Shown here: in pieces, positions 11,745 through 23,030 of the stretch
Layout of the letters: every line of letters starts with the position of its first letter
Position numbering within the stretch: position 1 is the stretch's first letter
Assembly: GCA_001179505.1 (NCBI GenBank)
Contig: CDMY01000469.1
Coordinates: 1 to 52,523 of the forward strand
DNA from: Vitrella brassicaformis
Taxonomy: Eukaryota > Sar > Vitrellaceae
Direction: 5' to 3'
DNA: 52,523 nucleotides
Position numbers and translations under genes: made by a program
Notes under the pieces: generated by a model
Told to the model about the DNA's origin: nothing
Seen by the model: the letters and a program-made list of their open reading frames with translations, nothing else
The model's database searches: none

Positions 11745-12095
11745 GTGTCTTGCGTGTGTCGATTGTGTCTGTCGTAGGCATCGTCACGTGCCGTCTCTGA
11801 TCAAGAAGCACACAGAGAAGAGGAGAATCATGGCGCAGGCCAAAAAGAGAAAGGTACGCCACACACAAACAAACCTGCGCACGCACAACCAGTTGTGTCA
11901 CCATGTGTGTGTGTAGGAGGAGAATTTGCGTCGTCACTCCCGGCCTGGTGCGGTGCCCTTCGAGTCCGTCAGGAGGAAACCCATCAAGAAACAAATCGAG
12001 TAGTGACCGTACATGTGCCGTCTCTCTCGTGTGTGTGTGTGTGTGTGTGTGATGTGTGTACAGACAGCCTTTTGTGTGTGTGATGCATCTGGACA
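11745..12095 (+). pseudogene. Detached copy of the last two SOF1 exons
   Basis: The stretch repeats 7960-8300 almost base for base: acceptor plus HRHVPSLIKKHTEKR, AQAKKRK, the donor GTACGCC, the whole intron (2 nt longer in its TG run) and the final exon to KKQIE-stop. The upstream WD40 exons are absent, so it cannot make Sof1. The near-identity in the intron argues for a recent copy rather than selection. It lies 3.8 kb downstream of the parent, on the same strand. Confidence 0.88.
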
Positions 12096-12379
12096 TGTGT
12101 GAGACGTCACTGTTAAAATCTTCTGTGATTCCTTGATGACGTCACTGGAAACAGAGGGCGTTCGTTCGAGGCATCAACACACTGAGTCTCACACATGACG
12201 ACAAGATCACTCACCCACGTCTTCACCCACGTCTTACCAAACACACCGAACAGACAGACGCAAGCTCGTCAAACAGACTAGCACACTTAAAACAACGTGT
12301 TCAATCGAGCCACTGACAGAATGGGACAAAAAAGCAACCTCTCTCTCCCTCACGTCCGTCTCCCCCGGCCCAACATTGA
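12096..12379. other. Intergenic between convergent units
   Basis: This is 3' flank of the MORN gene on the minus strand, with nothing recognisable. It contains a duplicated 'CACCCACGTCTT' motif near 12212-12236. Confidence 0.45.
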
Positions 12380-13976
12380 TCAAGAGATGCAGCAGATAGC
12401 AGATGCAGTCTCCCGCCCTGATGCTGCCGTCTTAGCAGATGCAGTCTCCCGCCCTGATGCTGCCGTCTGAGGAAGCGCCCCCTCAGGCAAATACCGATCC
12501 ACCCAACACCTGGGTATCAGCAGCGTTTCCAGGAAGGCATGCAGCTTGACCTTGCACCCTCCCACTTTCGCGTCAGGTATTTCTTCTCCCGTCTCCCACG
12601 GGATGGGTGTCATGGGCCACACGGGGGTGCCGTCGGGAAACATCTGTCCACGGCAAGTCCCGTTTGGGAAAAGCGTCCCCTTCACAATCTGGTTGTCCCT
12701 CCATTCTCCCTCGAACCACAACACAGGACCGTCGTACTGGTAGTATGCCTTCCCCTGGCCGTGTCGCTTTCCGTCCGCCCACTCGCCCTCATAGGTAGCC
12801 ATTCCTCCATCGTCGAGTGCCTTTCCACGGCCGTGCCGCTTGCCGTGCTCCCACTGGCCCTCGTATTTAACACGGCCCTGTGTGTCGAACTCCTCGCCGT
12901 GGCCACGGCCGTTAGTCCATTGACCCTTAAAGATGACGTTGTCATGGTGGTCTCGCAGCTCCCCCTCGCCGTGTGGTCTGCCATCGAGCGTGGGGCCATG
13001 ATAAAAATGGCCCTCCCACCACATGCCCGTCGCCACGCCAGCTCCCTTCTTCTCTCCATTGACCCACACGCCCTCGTAGGTCACCCTGCCGCCAGTGAGC
13101 TCCTTGCCATGGCCATGCCGTTTGCCGTTCCGCCAGTCACCGCTGTAGATGACATTGTTGTCGCGGCGGTCTCGCAACTCGCCCTGGCCGTGAGGTTTGC
13201 CGTCGAGAGTCGGGCCGACAAAATAGCCGTCTTTTTCCCACCGCATGCCCGTCGCCACGCCAGCTCCCTTCTTCTCCCCTCTCACCCACACGCCCGTGTA
13301 GGTCACCTCGCCGTTAGTGAACTCCTCACCATGGCCGTGCCGCTTGCCGTCCACGAAATCGCCCTCGTAGACCATCTGGCCGTCCGATGCGTATTCGATG
13401 CCCTTGGCGTGCCGTTTGCCGCCCTTCCACTCTCTCTCATATCGCTTCCTCTCGCCGTCCAGCAACCACAAAATGCCCCATCCGTGCGGCATCTCAGTGC
13501 CACCCACTTTGCAGATGGAGCCGTAGTAGACACTGCCCTCGTACATGATCGTGCGGTCAACGCTTTCGGCTTCCTGCTCGGCAGCACCTTTCGCTTGCAG
13601 CCGCTCTCTTGCAACGTCAAGTTCGGCCTCGGCTTGCTGAGCCCGTTGCATCCATTCATCCCTCTCTTTTCTGTGCTCGTCTCCCTCCTTTTTGTAGTCG
13701 TCTCTTTCCTTCTTGTAGGCATCTCTCTGGGTCTCGAGCTCCTCAATTCGTTTGTTGAACTGCTCGCGCTCACTGTCCATCGAACGACTGATATCTGAGT
13801 ACACATTGCGTGTTCTTCATGGTGCGTGTGAATGCGTGTCTGTCGCATTACTTACCATCGACGATATTCTGCAGTGTCTCCCTGTCGTCGACATCCGTCA
13901 CCGACGGGATCGCACACGTGCGAGCATCTGATGGGCTCAGCAGACCAGCCATCACGGGCCGGTGCCTGCCAGCCAT
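12380..13976 (-). CDS. Coiled-coil MORN-repeat protein with extended C-terminus (family copy 2)
   Basis: Exon 1 is 13976-13856 (start MAGRHRPVMAGLLSPSD, ending LQNIVD). Exon 2 is 13794-12380. The phase-1 junction recreates the family sequence VD-DISRSMDSER. A long coiled coil (EQFNKRIEELETQRDAYKK and following) leads to about ten MORN units such as YEGDFVDGKRHGHGEEF. This is the longest member (about 510 residues). The tail PVLWFEGEWRDN...GTLFPNG...WVDRYLPEGAL is present, but the usual stop after GAL is gone. The frame runs on through a 36-bp tandem repeat giving TAASGRETASAK twice, and stops at 12380. No internal frameshift was seen. The 5' end faces the secreted Cys-rich gene, so the 0.7-kb gap is probably a shared promoter region. 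Confidence 0.85.
12399..12470. repeat. 36-bp tandem repeat at a lost stop codon
   Basis: Units 12399-12434 and 12435-12470 differ by one base (TTA versus TGA on the plus strand at the unit end). They lie in the reading frame and add two copies of a 12-residue block to the MORN protein, after the GAL where paralogues stop. Confidence 0.9.
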
Positions 13977-14665
13977 CGTGACAAGGAGGGATCATGCAGC
14001 TACACGGATAAGGCGAGAAGGTTCAGAAAATTTGGGGCCTACCGTGCACGCAGAGATCACACAAAGACGAGAGTCTCGATCGCTCAGAATGCATCACCTG
14101 AAAAGCGGATCACAGCTCAGAAGCTGAGACGCGTTACGGTACTATGTGCTGATCCGCATCTTGTGTGTGGTCTGTTTCTCATATGGATGGGTGCCTACCA
14201 GGAGATGAGTTGAAATCGTGAAACTGCTGATGCGGAGGCTTCTACACACCCCACACTGTCTGAACCACACAGACCATGAAGATCAGTGAGTCAGACACGG
14301 TGGATGTGCGGTGGGGCTCAGTGGGGCTCACCTGGAAAGTGTTTGTCTGGACTCACTCTTCCCTAGCGCAGGCCCTTCGATTGCTTTCTTCGGCAGCCGC
14401 GGTTGTGAAAACCCTGAGACCCCAGACCCGAAACCCTGCGGCCTCCGCGCCCTCCACTCTCCCCTCTCTCACCGCCGCACGTGAAGGACTGCAAAAGACC
14501 TCACCTGGATCTGCCCTGCCCACCTCCCCATCAGCTCATCTCACCTTATTCGACCGCCCAGCGACTTCCCATCTCTCAGCGCCTGTTAGCCACCGGAGTA
14601 TCCCATCTGGCCCTCAACCAGCCGCACTGCAACTGACTGCCCGGCCTCTCAATTGCCCGTCAGCT
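13977..14665. promoter_or_regulatory. Divergent promoter region (inferred)
   Basis: This lies between the 5' ends of a minus-strand MORN gene and a plus-strand secreted-protein gene. Both must be driven from here. No TATA box or known motif could be assigned. The part from 14440 on is C/T-rich, like a 5' leader. An open frame from 14276 is continuous with the gene at 14666 but has no protein-like features. Confidence 0.4.
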
Positions 14666-15340
14666 ATGGCCCTCATCTCCCGCCTGATGCTCCTGCTTGC
14701 GGCCTCTCTGCTGGTGGCCGTGTGGATGCCGTCGACCGCCGTGGCCATGGCTGCCGACGAGGCCCTCCCGACTGGCCCCCCTGCCGCTGCTGATGACGAT
14801 GGCCTGACGACTGTGGACGACCAGCTTCTGCTGAGCGATGAGGATGGCGATGAGCCGTTGGTGTCGTCTGGTGGTCTGCGGGGTTTGCAGTCGTGCATTG
14901 CCTCTTACTCAAAGAAACAGTGCAAGAAGACCTCTCACTGCTGCTCGCACAAGTAGGGCAAAGGGAAGAGGGAGAGCCATGGCGATGCGTGTGTTGATGT
15001 GTGTGTGTGTGTGTGTGTGTCTGCAGCTGTGTGAACGGCCAGTGCCGTAAGGGCGGCGATCTGAATGACATTGGCCATGGCTGTCGATATGACAACGACT
15101 GCCACTCACATTGGTGCACGAATGGCAAATGTGAGCCGCACACTCACACACAGAGGGGGCAATGTGGGCGTCATCCCTTCTGTGTGTGTGGTGTGTGATT
15201 TAGGCAAGGAGAGGGGCCACCATGACGACCACCATGACGACCACCATGACGACCATCGGTGCAAGAAAGACCATGATTGCAAGCGTGGCCATTACTGCTG
15301 GAAGAAACACCACGACCACAAATACGGCAAATGTGAGTGA
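14666..15340 (+). CDS. Secreted Cys-rich protein with His-Asp repeat
   Basis: Exons are 14666-14952, 15027-15130 and 15204-15340, all joining in frame. The start MALISRLMLLLAASLLVAVW is a clear signal peptide, followed by an acidic spacer (DDDGLTT, LLLSDEDGDE). The mature part has paired cysteine blocks: SCIASYSKKQCKKTSHCCSH, NCVNGQCRKGG, GCRYDNDCHSHWCTNGKC, then a (HHDD)3 run, RCKKDHDCKRGHYCW and a closing YGKCE-stop. The spacing resembles dickkopf/colipase-like disulphide folds, but I do not recognise the family. The HHDD run is likely to bind divalent metal. The last codons overlap a possible donor (GTGAGT), so a further exon cannot be excluded, but the stop directly after YGKC fits the repeating pattern. 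It is probably exported or cell-surface. Confidence 0.72.
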
Positions 15341-16339
15341 CACAGGCAGACACAGTGGGCGGACAGACAGACCTATGGGCCGTGTCCATCCACTGTGGCC
15401 ATGTGTGTGTGGTCTTCAGGCCGTCGGCATTAGGCGTCCAACTCATTCAGACACTGCGGCTCGTGTGTCGTTGTTTGTTCATGTGTGAGTGGACGGCGCT
15501 GGTCTCGCTGTCTGTCTGTCTGTCTGTCTTACTGTGCCCAAGTTGTTTGTACAGTCAATCACGTGACGTCTGTCTGTCTTTCAGTCTGCTGTGTCTTTGG
15601 TATTGTGTGGCTTTGCAGTCAGCGTGAATAAGGGCGGGGTCGGCGGGATGTCACTGGTTGGGGGCGGTGAGCCCTCAGGTGCATTCGTATTGCTTGTACT
15701 CAAGAGAGGGGCAGAGAGAATGGTGTGGTGAGTGTCGTGGGCATCAAAAGATGGCCACCACACACACGTCTCAATTACACATGCAGTGGTGCATCTGGTG
15801 GTGGGGTGCATTCCTTCGTGGGCGTCTGCGGGACATACACACATACATGTAGTGTGGTGTGTGTGGGTAGTGCCCCTGCAAAGCATCGTGTGTGACATAG
15901 TAAGCTGACCTCACTCAACTTGGTGTGTGCTCCTTTGTGACCGGCAGACAGACACATTGAGGGAGATTTTTTTTTCTTTTTTTTTTTGAACACATGGGGG
16001 GTGAGAAAGGGCTTTTTCCTTGATGTTGAAGGTCATTTGTCCTTGCAGTTTTCGTGTCGTTCCGGTTGGGTGGGTTTGGGGTGGACATTACACAAAGACA
16101 GGACTCACACGTGTCCGTTCCGTGTCTGTCTGTCTCTGTCTGTCCGTCGCTTTTATCCACTTGGTATGTCTCATTAGCAGACCGCTTTTGCCTTACAAAT
16201 ACAAACCCGCCCAATCGACCTATAACCCCAAACAAACACACGAACAGCCGACACAAAAATAAAGTGGAAAGAAACAAAGAAAAATAGATATACACGTATA
16301 TACCCATCGACACACGAGACACAGAGCCGCTTGCTTTTG
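15341..16339. other. Intergenic with poly-T tract, no gene seen
   Basis: This is convergent space between the secreted-protein gene and a minus-strand MORN gene. It has a T-rich run at about 15967-15987 (T10 C T12) and several GTCTGTCTGTC tracts. The open frames here are low-complexity. It probably holds both 3' UTRs. Confidence 0.5.
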
Positions 16340-17610
16340 TCACAGTGCTCCATCAGGAAAATACTTGGGCAGACCTTCCTCCCGCAGAAACTCTGCCAAT
16401 GTCCATCCGCCCCCCAGATCCCTATTGGCTAGCTGCTGCCCCTCCTCCCAGCGAATGGGCTTGATGGGCCACGTAGGGGTGCCATCAGGTTTCTTCACTC
16501 CACACCAGTCGCCATCAGGGAAGAGGGTGCCCCTCTCGATGAGGCCTTGTTTCCATTGGCCCTCAAACCACACCGGAGAACCAGCAGAAGGGCCGGCCGC
16601 CTTTCCCTGGCCGTGTCTCTTGCCATTCGCCCACTCGCCCGAATAGATGACTTTGTTGTTCTGGTAGTCTCGGAGCTCGCCCTGGCCGTGTGGCTTGCCG
16701 TCGAGTGTCTCGCCATGATAGAGACCCACTCCCAGTTCATTCCCGTCGCCACACCGGTTCCCGTCTTGTCTCCTTTGACCCACTCACCCTTGTAGGTCAC
16801 CTTGCCGTGAATGCGCTCCTCCCCCTGGCCGTGCTGCTTTCCCTCCTTCCATCCGCCGTTGTAGACAACGCCACCGCATTGGTGCACTTCCCCCTCGCCG
16901 TGCGGTTTGCCATCGAGTGTGGGGCCAGTGAAGAGGCCGAAATGCTGTCCTTTGGCGTCCTTGAGCGTCAGGTTGGTAATGTGGCCGTCTCCCTTCATCT
17001 CGTCATCCGCCCATTGACCCTCGTACACTGTCTGGCCGTGCTGATCGATGGTTGTCGATTTGCCCTGGCCGTGTCTCTTGTCGTCTTTCCACTCGCCCTC
17101 GTAGGCCTTGACAGTCTGCGGGCCGCTCGATGCGTATTCAGTGCCCTTCCCATCTCGCTTGCCGTCCTTCCACTCGCCCTCGTATCGCTTTCTCTCGCCG
17201 TCCAGCGACCGCAGCAGCCCCGTGCCGTGGGGCAGCTTCTCGCCGTCCACCGTGCGAATTGACCCAACGTACTGACCCTCGTCGTAGATGATCGTGTGGG
17301 CCTCGCGGCTGTGAGCGCTCTCTTCCTCGTAGAGTCTCACTTTGGCTTCGAACTGCATGCATACGTACACAAACAAACAAACATGTGTGGCTGTTTGTCG
17401 TTGTGTTCGGAGCCCTCTCTCTCAGCGGTTGGGTACCATTTCGCATCGGCATTTCCATTCGTCTCTCTCCTTTCTGTATTCGTCTCTTTGTCTGGTGACT
17501 TCGTCGATGAGCTGCTGCTTGGTCCGCAGGTGGTCCTCCAGCCGAGTCATCATCCGTCTCGAGTGGGGGGAGAGGCCGTTGGAGTCGTAGGGGCCAATTT
17601 CGTCACTCAT
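16340..17610 (-). pseudogene. MORN-repeat gene with a frameshift (family copy 3)
   Basis: Exon 1 is 17610-17437 (MSDEIGPYDSNG ... TKQQLIDEVTRQRDEYRKER). Exon 2 begins at 17352 (FEAKVRLYEEESAHSREAH). MORN units follow (YEGEWKDGKRDGKGTEY and others) to TGVATGMNWE. There the frame breaks: the homologous continuation LYHGETLDGKPHGQGELRD lies in another frame. Against the paralogues, one base is missing between GGGAG and TCTATCATGG (about 16725-16735). The second frame then runs cleanly through the family tail (GTLFPDGDW, PIKPIRWEEGQQL) to YFPDGAL-stop at 16340. Either this is a pseudogene or one base was lost in sequencing. Everything else, including splice sites, is intact. Confidence 0.78.
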
Positions 17611-19101
17611 GTTGTAGAGAGGAACTTCAAGGAGAGATATGTGGGAGGGGGGAGTGGTTCGGGAAAAAGACTGGTTCAAGCTCGCAACGCAACGGAAAGT
17701 GGTGTTGCCTGGATGTGGTGGGGACGATCAGCCGGCGCCTATAGGCAACTGCACGAGCAACTGCATTCATTAAAGGAACCAGTCGCTCACATGAATGGAC
17801 GTGTTGGATGTGTTCTAGCCAGTGACAGCCAACCAGACACACGTGAGACACACACGCGCAGGCAGACGAACGAACGAATCAACCGAGGCGGCCACGCAAT
17901 ACACGCAATCAGCCAGAACACACAGACACAGACACAGGTTAGACACACATGGACACATGCAGGCATGCAGGTGGTATGTGGTGGTGGTGGGTCACAATGG
18001 CACGGCACTCACTCATGGATTCAGACAAGTGCGAAAAAGGCACTCAACTTATAGATAGCGATGTGGTGGTGTTAATATACGTGTGTGTGCGTGTGTGTAT
18101 GTGTTGGTGTGGTCCTCTAAACAGATCCCCCCGCCCCCCCGCCCGCAGCACCCGCCCCACGTATGTGTGCCCTCGTCGAATTGACTGCTGCCTGCTAAAC
18201 GTGGGGTGAGTGCATGAAGTGCACCATGGCTGGCGCGTTAAAAAAGCTGCGTACCTTTGTAGCATTGCCCCCGCTGGCTCGATGACGCATCAATCAGATG
18301 AAAAACACACAGCCCGATGGACGGATGATGGGGGTGTGCCTGTGTGCATGGGGTGTTCTGGCCGCCCGGCTGTGCACAGCACTCCACACACACATACATA
18401 TCGGCGTGTACACGCACGCATTAGGTGTACGCGGCCATATACAGAGGTGTGTGCGTATGTGCGGAAAAAGAGTGCCCCGCCATTTGGTTCTGTGGGTGCG
18501 TACGTGCGTGCGGCCATGCACCCACACACACACACAGATGGCGAGACGTGGTTTGTGCAATCGGCTAGCTGACTCACCCACCTACCTCACCCGAACAGCA
18601 CACCCCAGCACCCATCCATCCATCCATCCAGTTGTCCGCTTAATCCACACACACGTGCGTGTGCGCACACACATTATGCACACACACACGGCGAATGAAG
18701 ACGTTACGAATCGATACATGCCGACATACATGGCCACTGACTGCCTCTCCCCCTCGCTCTCACACAGACGCTCCTGGACTGCATGACGCCCCGCCGCCCC
18801 GATCAGCAACGCCCCTTTGGTTGTGTTACTTGGTTTGTTTCCCGAGCCCCCGACCGCCAGTAATAGACTTCGCCCCGCCCCGCCCCCTCCCCTCCCCGTG
18901 TGTATGTCGTGTGTGCACCATACACGTCCGGATACGTTATACAGAGTAATCTCCCCTGTCTGTGTGCAAATATGCAGTCAATCAGTCAGTGAGTCGGTGC
19001 GAACAGACGGACACACACACACATCTGCGCTGATACATACACACACACATGTCGGTGCACACACACACACACACAGACAACCCCACACATCACTCCATCA
19101 C
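17611..19101. other. Intergenic, CA/TG and C-rich, no gene seen
   Basis: This lies between the MORN gene 5' end and the CCCH gene 3' end. It holds microsatellites ((CA)n near 18520-18690 and 19010-19080, CATC repeats at 18614-18630), a C-rich stretch at 18128-18160, and a GC-box-like stretch at 18870-18900. Open frames here are low-complexity and lack splice support. Confidence 0.5.
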
Positions 19102-21309
19102 TCAGTCTTCATAATGGTCAGGGGCAGCTTCCTTCAACGCTGCACACACACACACACACACACACATCCATCCATCTCAGTACGTGTGTGTGTTGCCGCG
19201 TATGTACTTTGCACACTGATGCCCATTTCGGCCATCTGCAGCTTGACCAGCGGCGAAGTCGTCATATCGTCAGACGACTTGCGCGTCTGCGTCACGGGCG
19301 TCAGGGGAGAGGTGGTCTCCCTCTCCAGCGGCGTGTGTAGGGGCACATCTGCACACACACACATCCGCTCATCCATGTGTGTGTGTGTGTCTGTGTGTGG
19401 TGGTGGGCCAGCTTACGTGAGACATTGACAGGTGAGTAGCAGACGGCCGGGAGGGGCAGCATGGGCACCGTCAGGGACACCTTGGGGCTGGTCGGGACAA
19501 CATACGCTACCTGAAAACACACACACAGGGACCAACGCACACATGATTCGCCCATCCGTCTATCGTCCCATGTGTGTGTCTATGGCTTACACTCATGGGG
19601 CTGGCTACTCTGACGGCCGGCACAGGTGTGCCGGTGAGGGGCTGCACGGCGCTCGCCGGCAGCATAGCGATGTCGGGGTGGGACGACGCACGAGACCTGA
19701 GGCATCACACACAACAAATGCATTATGTCCTCACGTGTGCGCGAGTGTGTGTGCCGTGTTTGCCGAACCGTCTGCAGCATGTCGACTCTGGGGAGGGGGT
19801 GGCTGTCGACGAAAATGAACCTGCAACACCATACACAACCAGAAAGAGGCGATGATAGACACACACACATCCGTACACACGTGTGCACAGATGTGTGTAC
19901 TTACCCTTTTTGACGAGCACGCCGCCCGTAACGGGGTTGACTGCGATAGGGGAGGCCGACGAGTCGGAGGAATGCAGCTGAGTCTGCGGTAGCTGACCAC
20001 AACGGCCAAGGCAGGCCCACACGCGCATGGTGAATCAATCGCCTGTGTGTGCATATATCGGTGTGGTGTGTGTCACCGTACCATTCTGGACTCCAGTATG
20101 AGTTCCTTGAGGGGTCTCTTCTCCGCCAACGCGCGCTTCTCCAACTCAGTGCGGCGATACCTGTTGGCACACACACACAAATTCAGTCAATGCGTGTGCT
20201 CAGAGGGATGGATTGATGGGTGGATGGATGTGTGATTGCGTACGTACCTCCTGTCTCGCACTTCGTGGAGTCCGTGTGCGTGTCTGCAGCGATCGCCCAA
20301 CGTGCAGATGCCCTGCTTCCAGAACTTGCACAAATCTGAATGAATGAATGACCACATACACACATACAGACACACACATGGTGTCCAAGACGCCTCTGAG
20401 TTGTGTGTGTGGACGTGACGCACCTGTTTTGTAGTAGTCCTCCGTGCTGTGTAGGTCCTCCTCGCCGTGCGCAAACGGACAGGCGGAGGCAGGCAGCGGA
20501 CACACACCCTGGGCAGCACAAGACGCGATGTCCATCCATGCATCCATCCATCCATCCATTTGTGTGTGTGAGTGTGTGTGTGTGTGTGTCCATCCATCCA
20601 TCCATGTGTGTGTGTACGTACCTCTCTCCACCTCTCGCACAGCCGCGTCTTGCGCAGAGAGGGGGACGGTCGCAACTCAGCTGACAACCATACCAACACA
20701 CACACGACGGAAGCACGTTGATCCACCCACTCCACCCAGCATCTGTGAGTGGGTGCGTACCTTTCGAGTGCGCGTAGTTGCACTCGTTGCCGCGTCTGCA
20801 TCGACCGCGGGGGAAGTACGGACACATCTTGGTCTGACCACACACACAACCAGACAGAGAGAGAGAGAGAGAGATGGGATGGGTCTCATCGTGCCACACT
20901 GTGTGTGTGTGGATCGTGTCGCGGCACCCACCGTCGTCACTCACCTTATAGAACTGGTCTTTGGCCTCGCGCTTGGGCAGGACGGGGTAGGTGGGAGTCG
21001 GGAGGAGAGGCTGACAGAGAAAGGACACAGAGAGGGGACAGGACACACCGAGCGAGACCATCCATTCCCCGCACCCATGTGCTTGCTCTCTCCACCCACC
21101 CCTCCTCCATGTGTGTGTCGTCCTCCTCAGCGTACCTTCCTCACTCCCTCGTCAATCTCCCTCTCCGGCCCGCTGGCCGTCGCCGCCGTCGGAAGCGGCA
21201 GATGGTGCTGCTGCGGGTGGTGGAGCTGCGGATGCTGCGGGTGCGCATCCGCAGCAGCAGGTCCCTGAATCGACGGCTGGATGCACATGATCCTCGCGCC
21301 AACAATCAC
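19102..21309 (-). CDS. Triple CCCH zinc-finger RNA-binding protein
   Basis: About 13 exons are read by splice phase. The N-terminal exon (from 21309 or the in-frame ATG at 21285) is His/Gln-rich (HPQHPQLHHPQQHH). Then come PTYPVLPKREAKDQFYKTKM and three fingers. Finger 1 is CPYFPRGRCRRGNECNYAH (C-x7-C-x5-C-x3-H), finger 2 is CERWREGVCPLPASACPFAH (C-x7-C-x6-C-x3-H), and finger 3 is CKFWKQGICTLGDRCRHAH (C-x7-C-x5-C-x3-H). A basic helix YRRTELEKRALAEKRPLKEL follows, then a long Ser/Pro-rich tail (VVPTSPKVSLTVPMLPLP, TPLERETTSPLTP) ending LKEAAPDHYED-stop at 19102. Such proteins bind AU-rich or other mRNA elements and control decay or translation. The junction near 19750 uses a weak donor and is the least certain. 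The gene is otherwise intact. Confidence 0.83.
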
Positions 21310-21657
21310 TCAACAAGGCTACCAACACGCGCAGCGATGAGTCAGCACGGCGTGGCTATCCGTCTCAAGGGGATGAAAGCGGAGCCGATGGTAGGTCCCA
21401 GGACAGGTGTCTTGGCTTCTGTCGTGCGTTCGCACGCTCCTCTGCTCTCTTTGAGATTTCCCAAAGTATCAGGTCACAAGCGGGTTCCTGCGGAAACCCT
21501 GCGAGCTCCCCAAACCCTAGAATCTCCAACACACTTTGACGTTCTGAACACGTGAATGTGATGGGGATGGAGATGCGGCGCATATATTGAGATGGCCACA
21601 ACAACACGCGACGAGCGATCCTCTTTTGTCACGCACAAGAGCGGGAAGCGTACAAGC

Positions 21658-22997
21658 ATGCCCTCTATCAACGAAATATAGTGAGCCCCCAAGAGAGGAC
21701 GGGCCGGCCGTGTATTGTGTGTATTATTGTGTGTGATGTGTGTTGTCGTGTTTGCGTTCAGTGGTGGTCGTCAGCGGTTGAAGGTGCTGTCGAACGTGAG
21801 GGCCAACCCTAAATGGACGATCAAGTGAGGGAGGGATGGAGGGGCTCACTCACACACATTCGCAGACACGCAAACACACGAAGAGAGGGAGGGAGAGAGA
21901 GAGAGAGAGAAGGGCCAGACAGGCAGACAGACACCTCTGTGTGTGCGGATGTGGGTCTGTCTGTGTGTGTGTGTCGTGTCAGGGGTCGTCCTCGTGATTT
22001 GAGTCCCGTTGTCAACGTTCCAGGGCCGGGCACATATGGGAGGCCTGCAAAAGAAGTCGAAAGCAACCAGAGGACCGCCGCAACCACCGTGTATGTGAAG
22101 CGACCACACAGGGGATTTACTGCTGGCAGCACACACGTGACATGACCGCCCATCTGACTGTGTGTGTGTAGATTTGGCACAAGTCATCGAGATGAGCTGA
22201 AGCCGTACCAGGGGCCGGGGCCAGGTGAGAGAGACAGGGGCAAGATAGTGACACGTACGGATGGATGGATACACGTGCCGCCTGTGTGTGTGTTCAGGTG
22301 CGTATCAGTATGCGGCTGAGGCGGGCAAGGGCATACGGTCGCCCCCACAATACACCATGACGCCCAGAAGGTACGTGTGTGCACCACGCAGGGAGCCACG
22401 CATCCATATACGGCAGTGTCGGTGGGGCGGGTGGTCTTGCAGACCTGACAAATCGCTGATGGGCAACGATCTCCCCTCCCCTGACGCCTATATGCCGACG
22501 GGGGCACACTTGGAAAAGGCGCCTGTCTTCGGGTGAGTAAAGTGTGCTTGGATGCGGCACAGTCACCGGCAGTCCCAGTGTGTCTTTTTGTTTTCAGTTT
22601 TGGGTCGTGTGAGCGCAAGACTCTCACTCTGGCTGAGGGGCCCGGCCCAGGCACATACAGGGTGACGCTGCCGCCAGCCACGCCATCATATGGGTACTCA
22701 TGGATTGATGCACACACTATCCACACACGCAGGATCTGTCTGCTGGTATATCAGGCTGGGGACGACTCCCCGACCCTCTATGGGCAGCAAGGAAGCGAGA
22801 AACTCTCCAGGTAGATGTGTGTGTGTGTGTGTGTGTGTGTGCACGGATTGGGTGGATTCTTGCTTCTCTGTAGGTCCTGGCGCGTACAGCGTGCCATCTC
22901 CCGTGGGCGAGGGGCCGAAGTACTCCCTGGGAGCCAAGTACACATCCTTGTTCGGCGGCAATGGTCAGCCTGCCAGAAAAGTGTGCGTGTGCGTGGA

Positions 22998-23030
<33 letters not shown>

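Noticed and set aside
12539-13798. 419-codon open frame antisense to MORN copy 2
   Set aside because: It mirrors the MORN coding strand. The repeated Gly/Glu/Lys codons give a stop-free antisense frame rich in Pro, Leu, Ala and Val. The same happens opposite every MORN copy.
14276-14665. N-terminal extension of the secreted Cys-rich protein
   Set aside because: The frame is open, but adding ~130 residues would bury a strong signal peptide that starts at 14666. It is more likely 5' leader.
17296-18054. 252-codon plus-strand frame running from MORN copy 3 into the intergenic region
   Set aside because: It overlaps the antisense of a clear MORN exon and ends in low-complexity DNA.
18294-18581. 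Overlapping 95-codon frames at 18.3-18.6 kb
   Set aside because: Three frames are open at once on both strands, as expected of CA/TG-rich DNA with few stops. None has protein-like features.
21338-21391. ATG of MSQHGVAIRLKG as start of the STPGR gene
   Set aside because: Its donor is phase 0 while the next exon needs phase 2. The short exon 21658-21680 gives the right phase.
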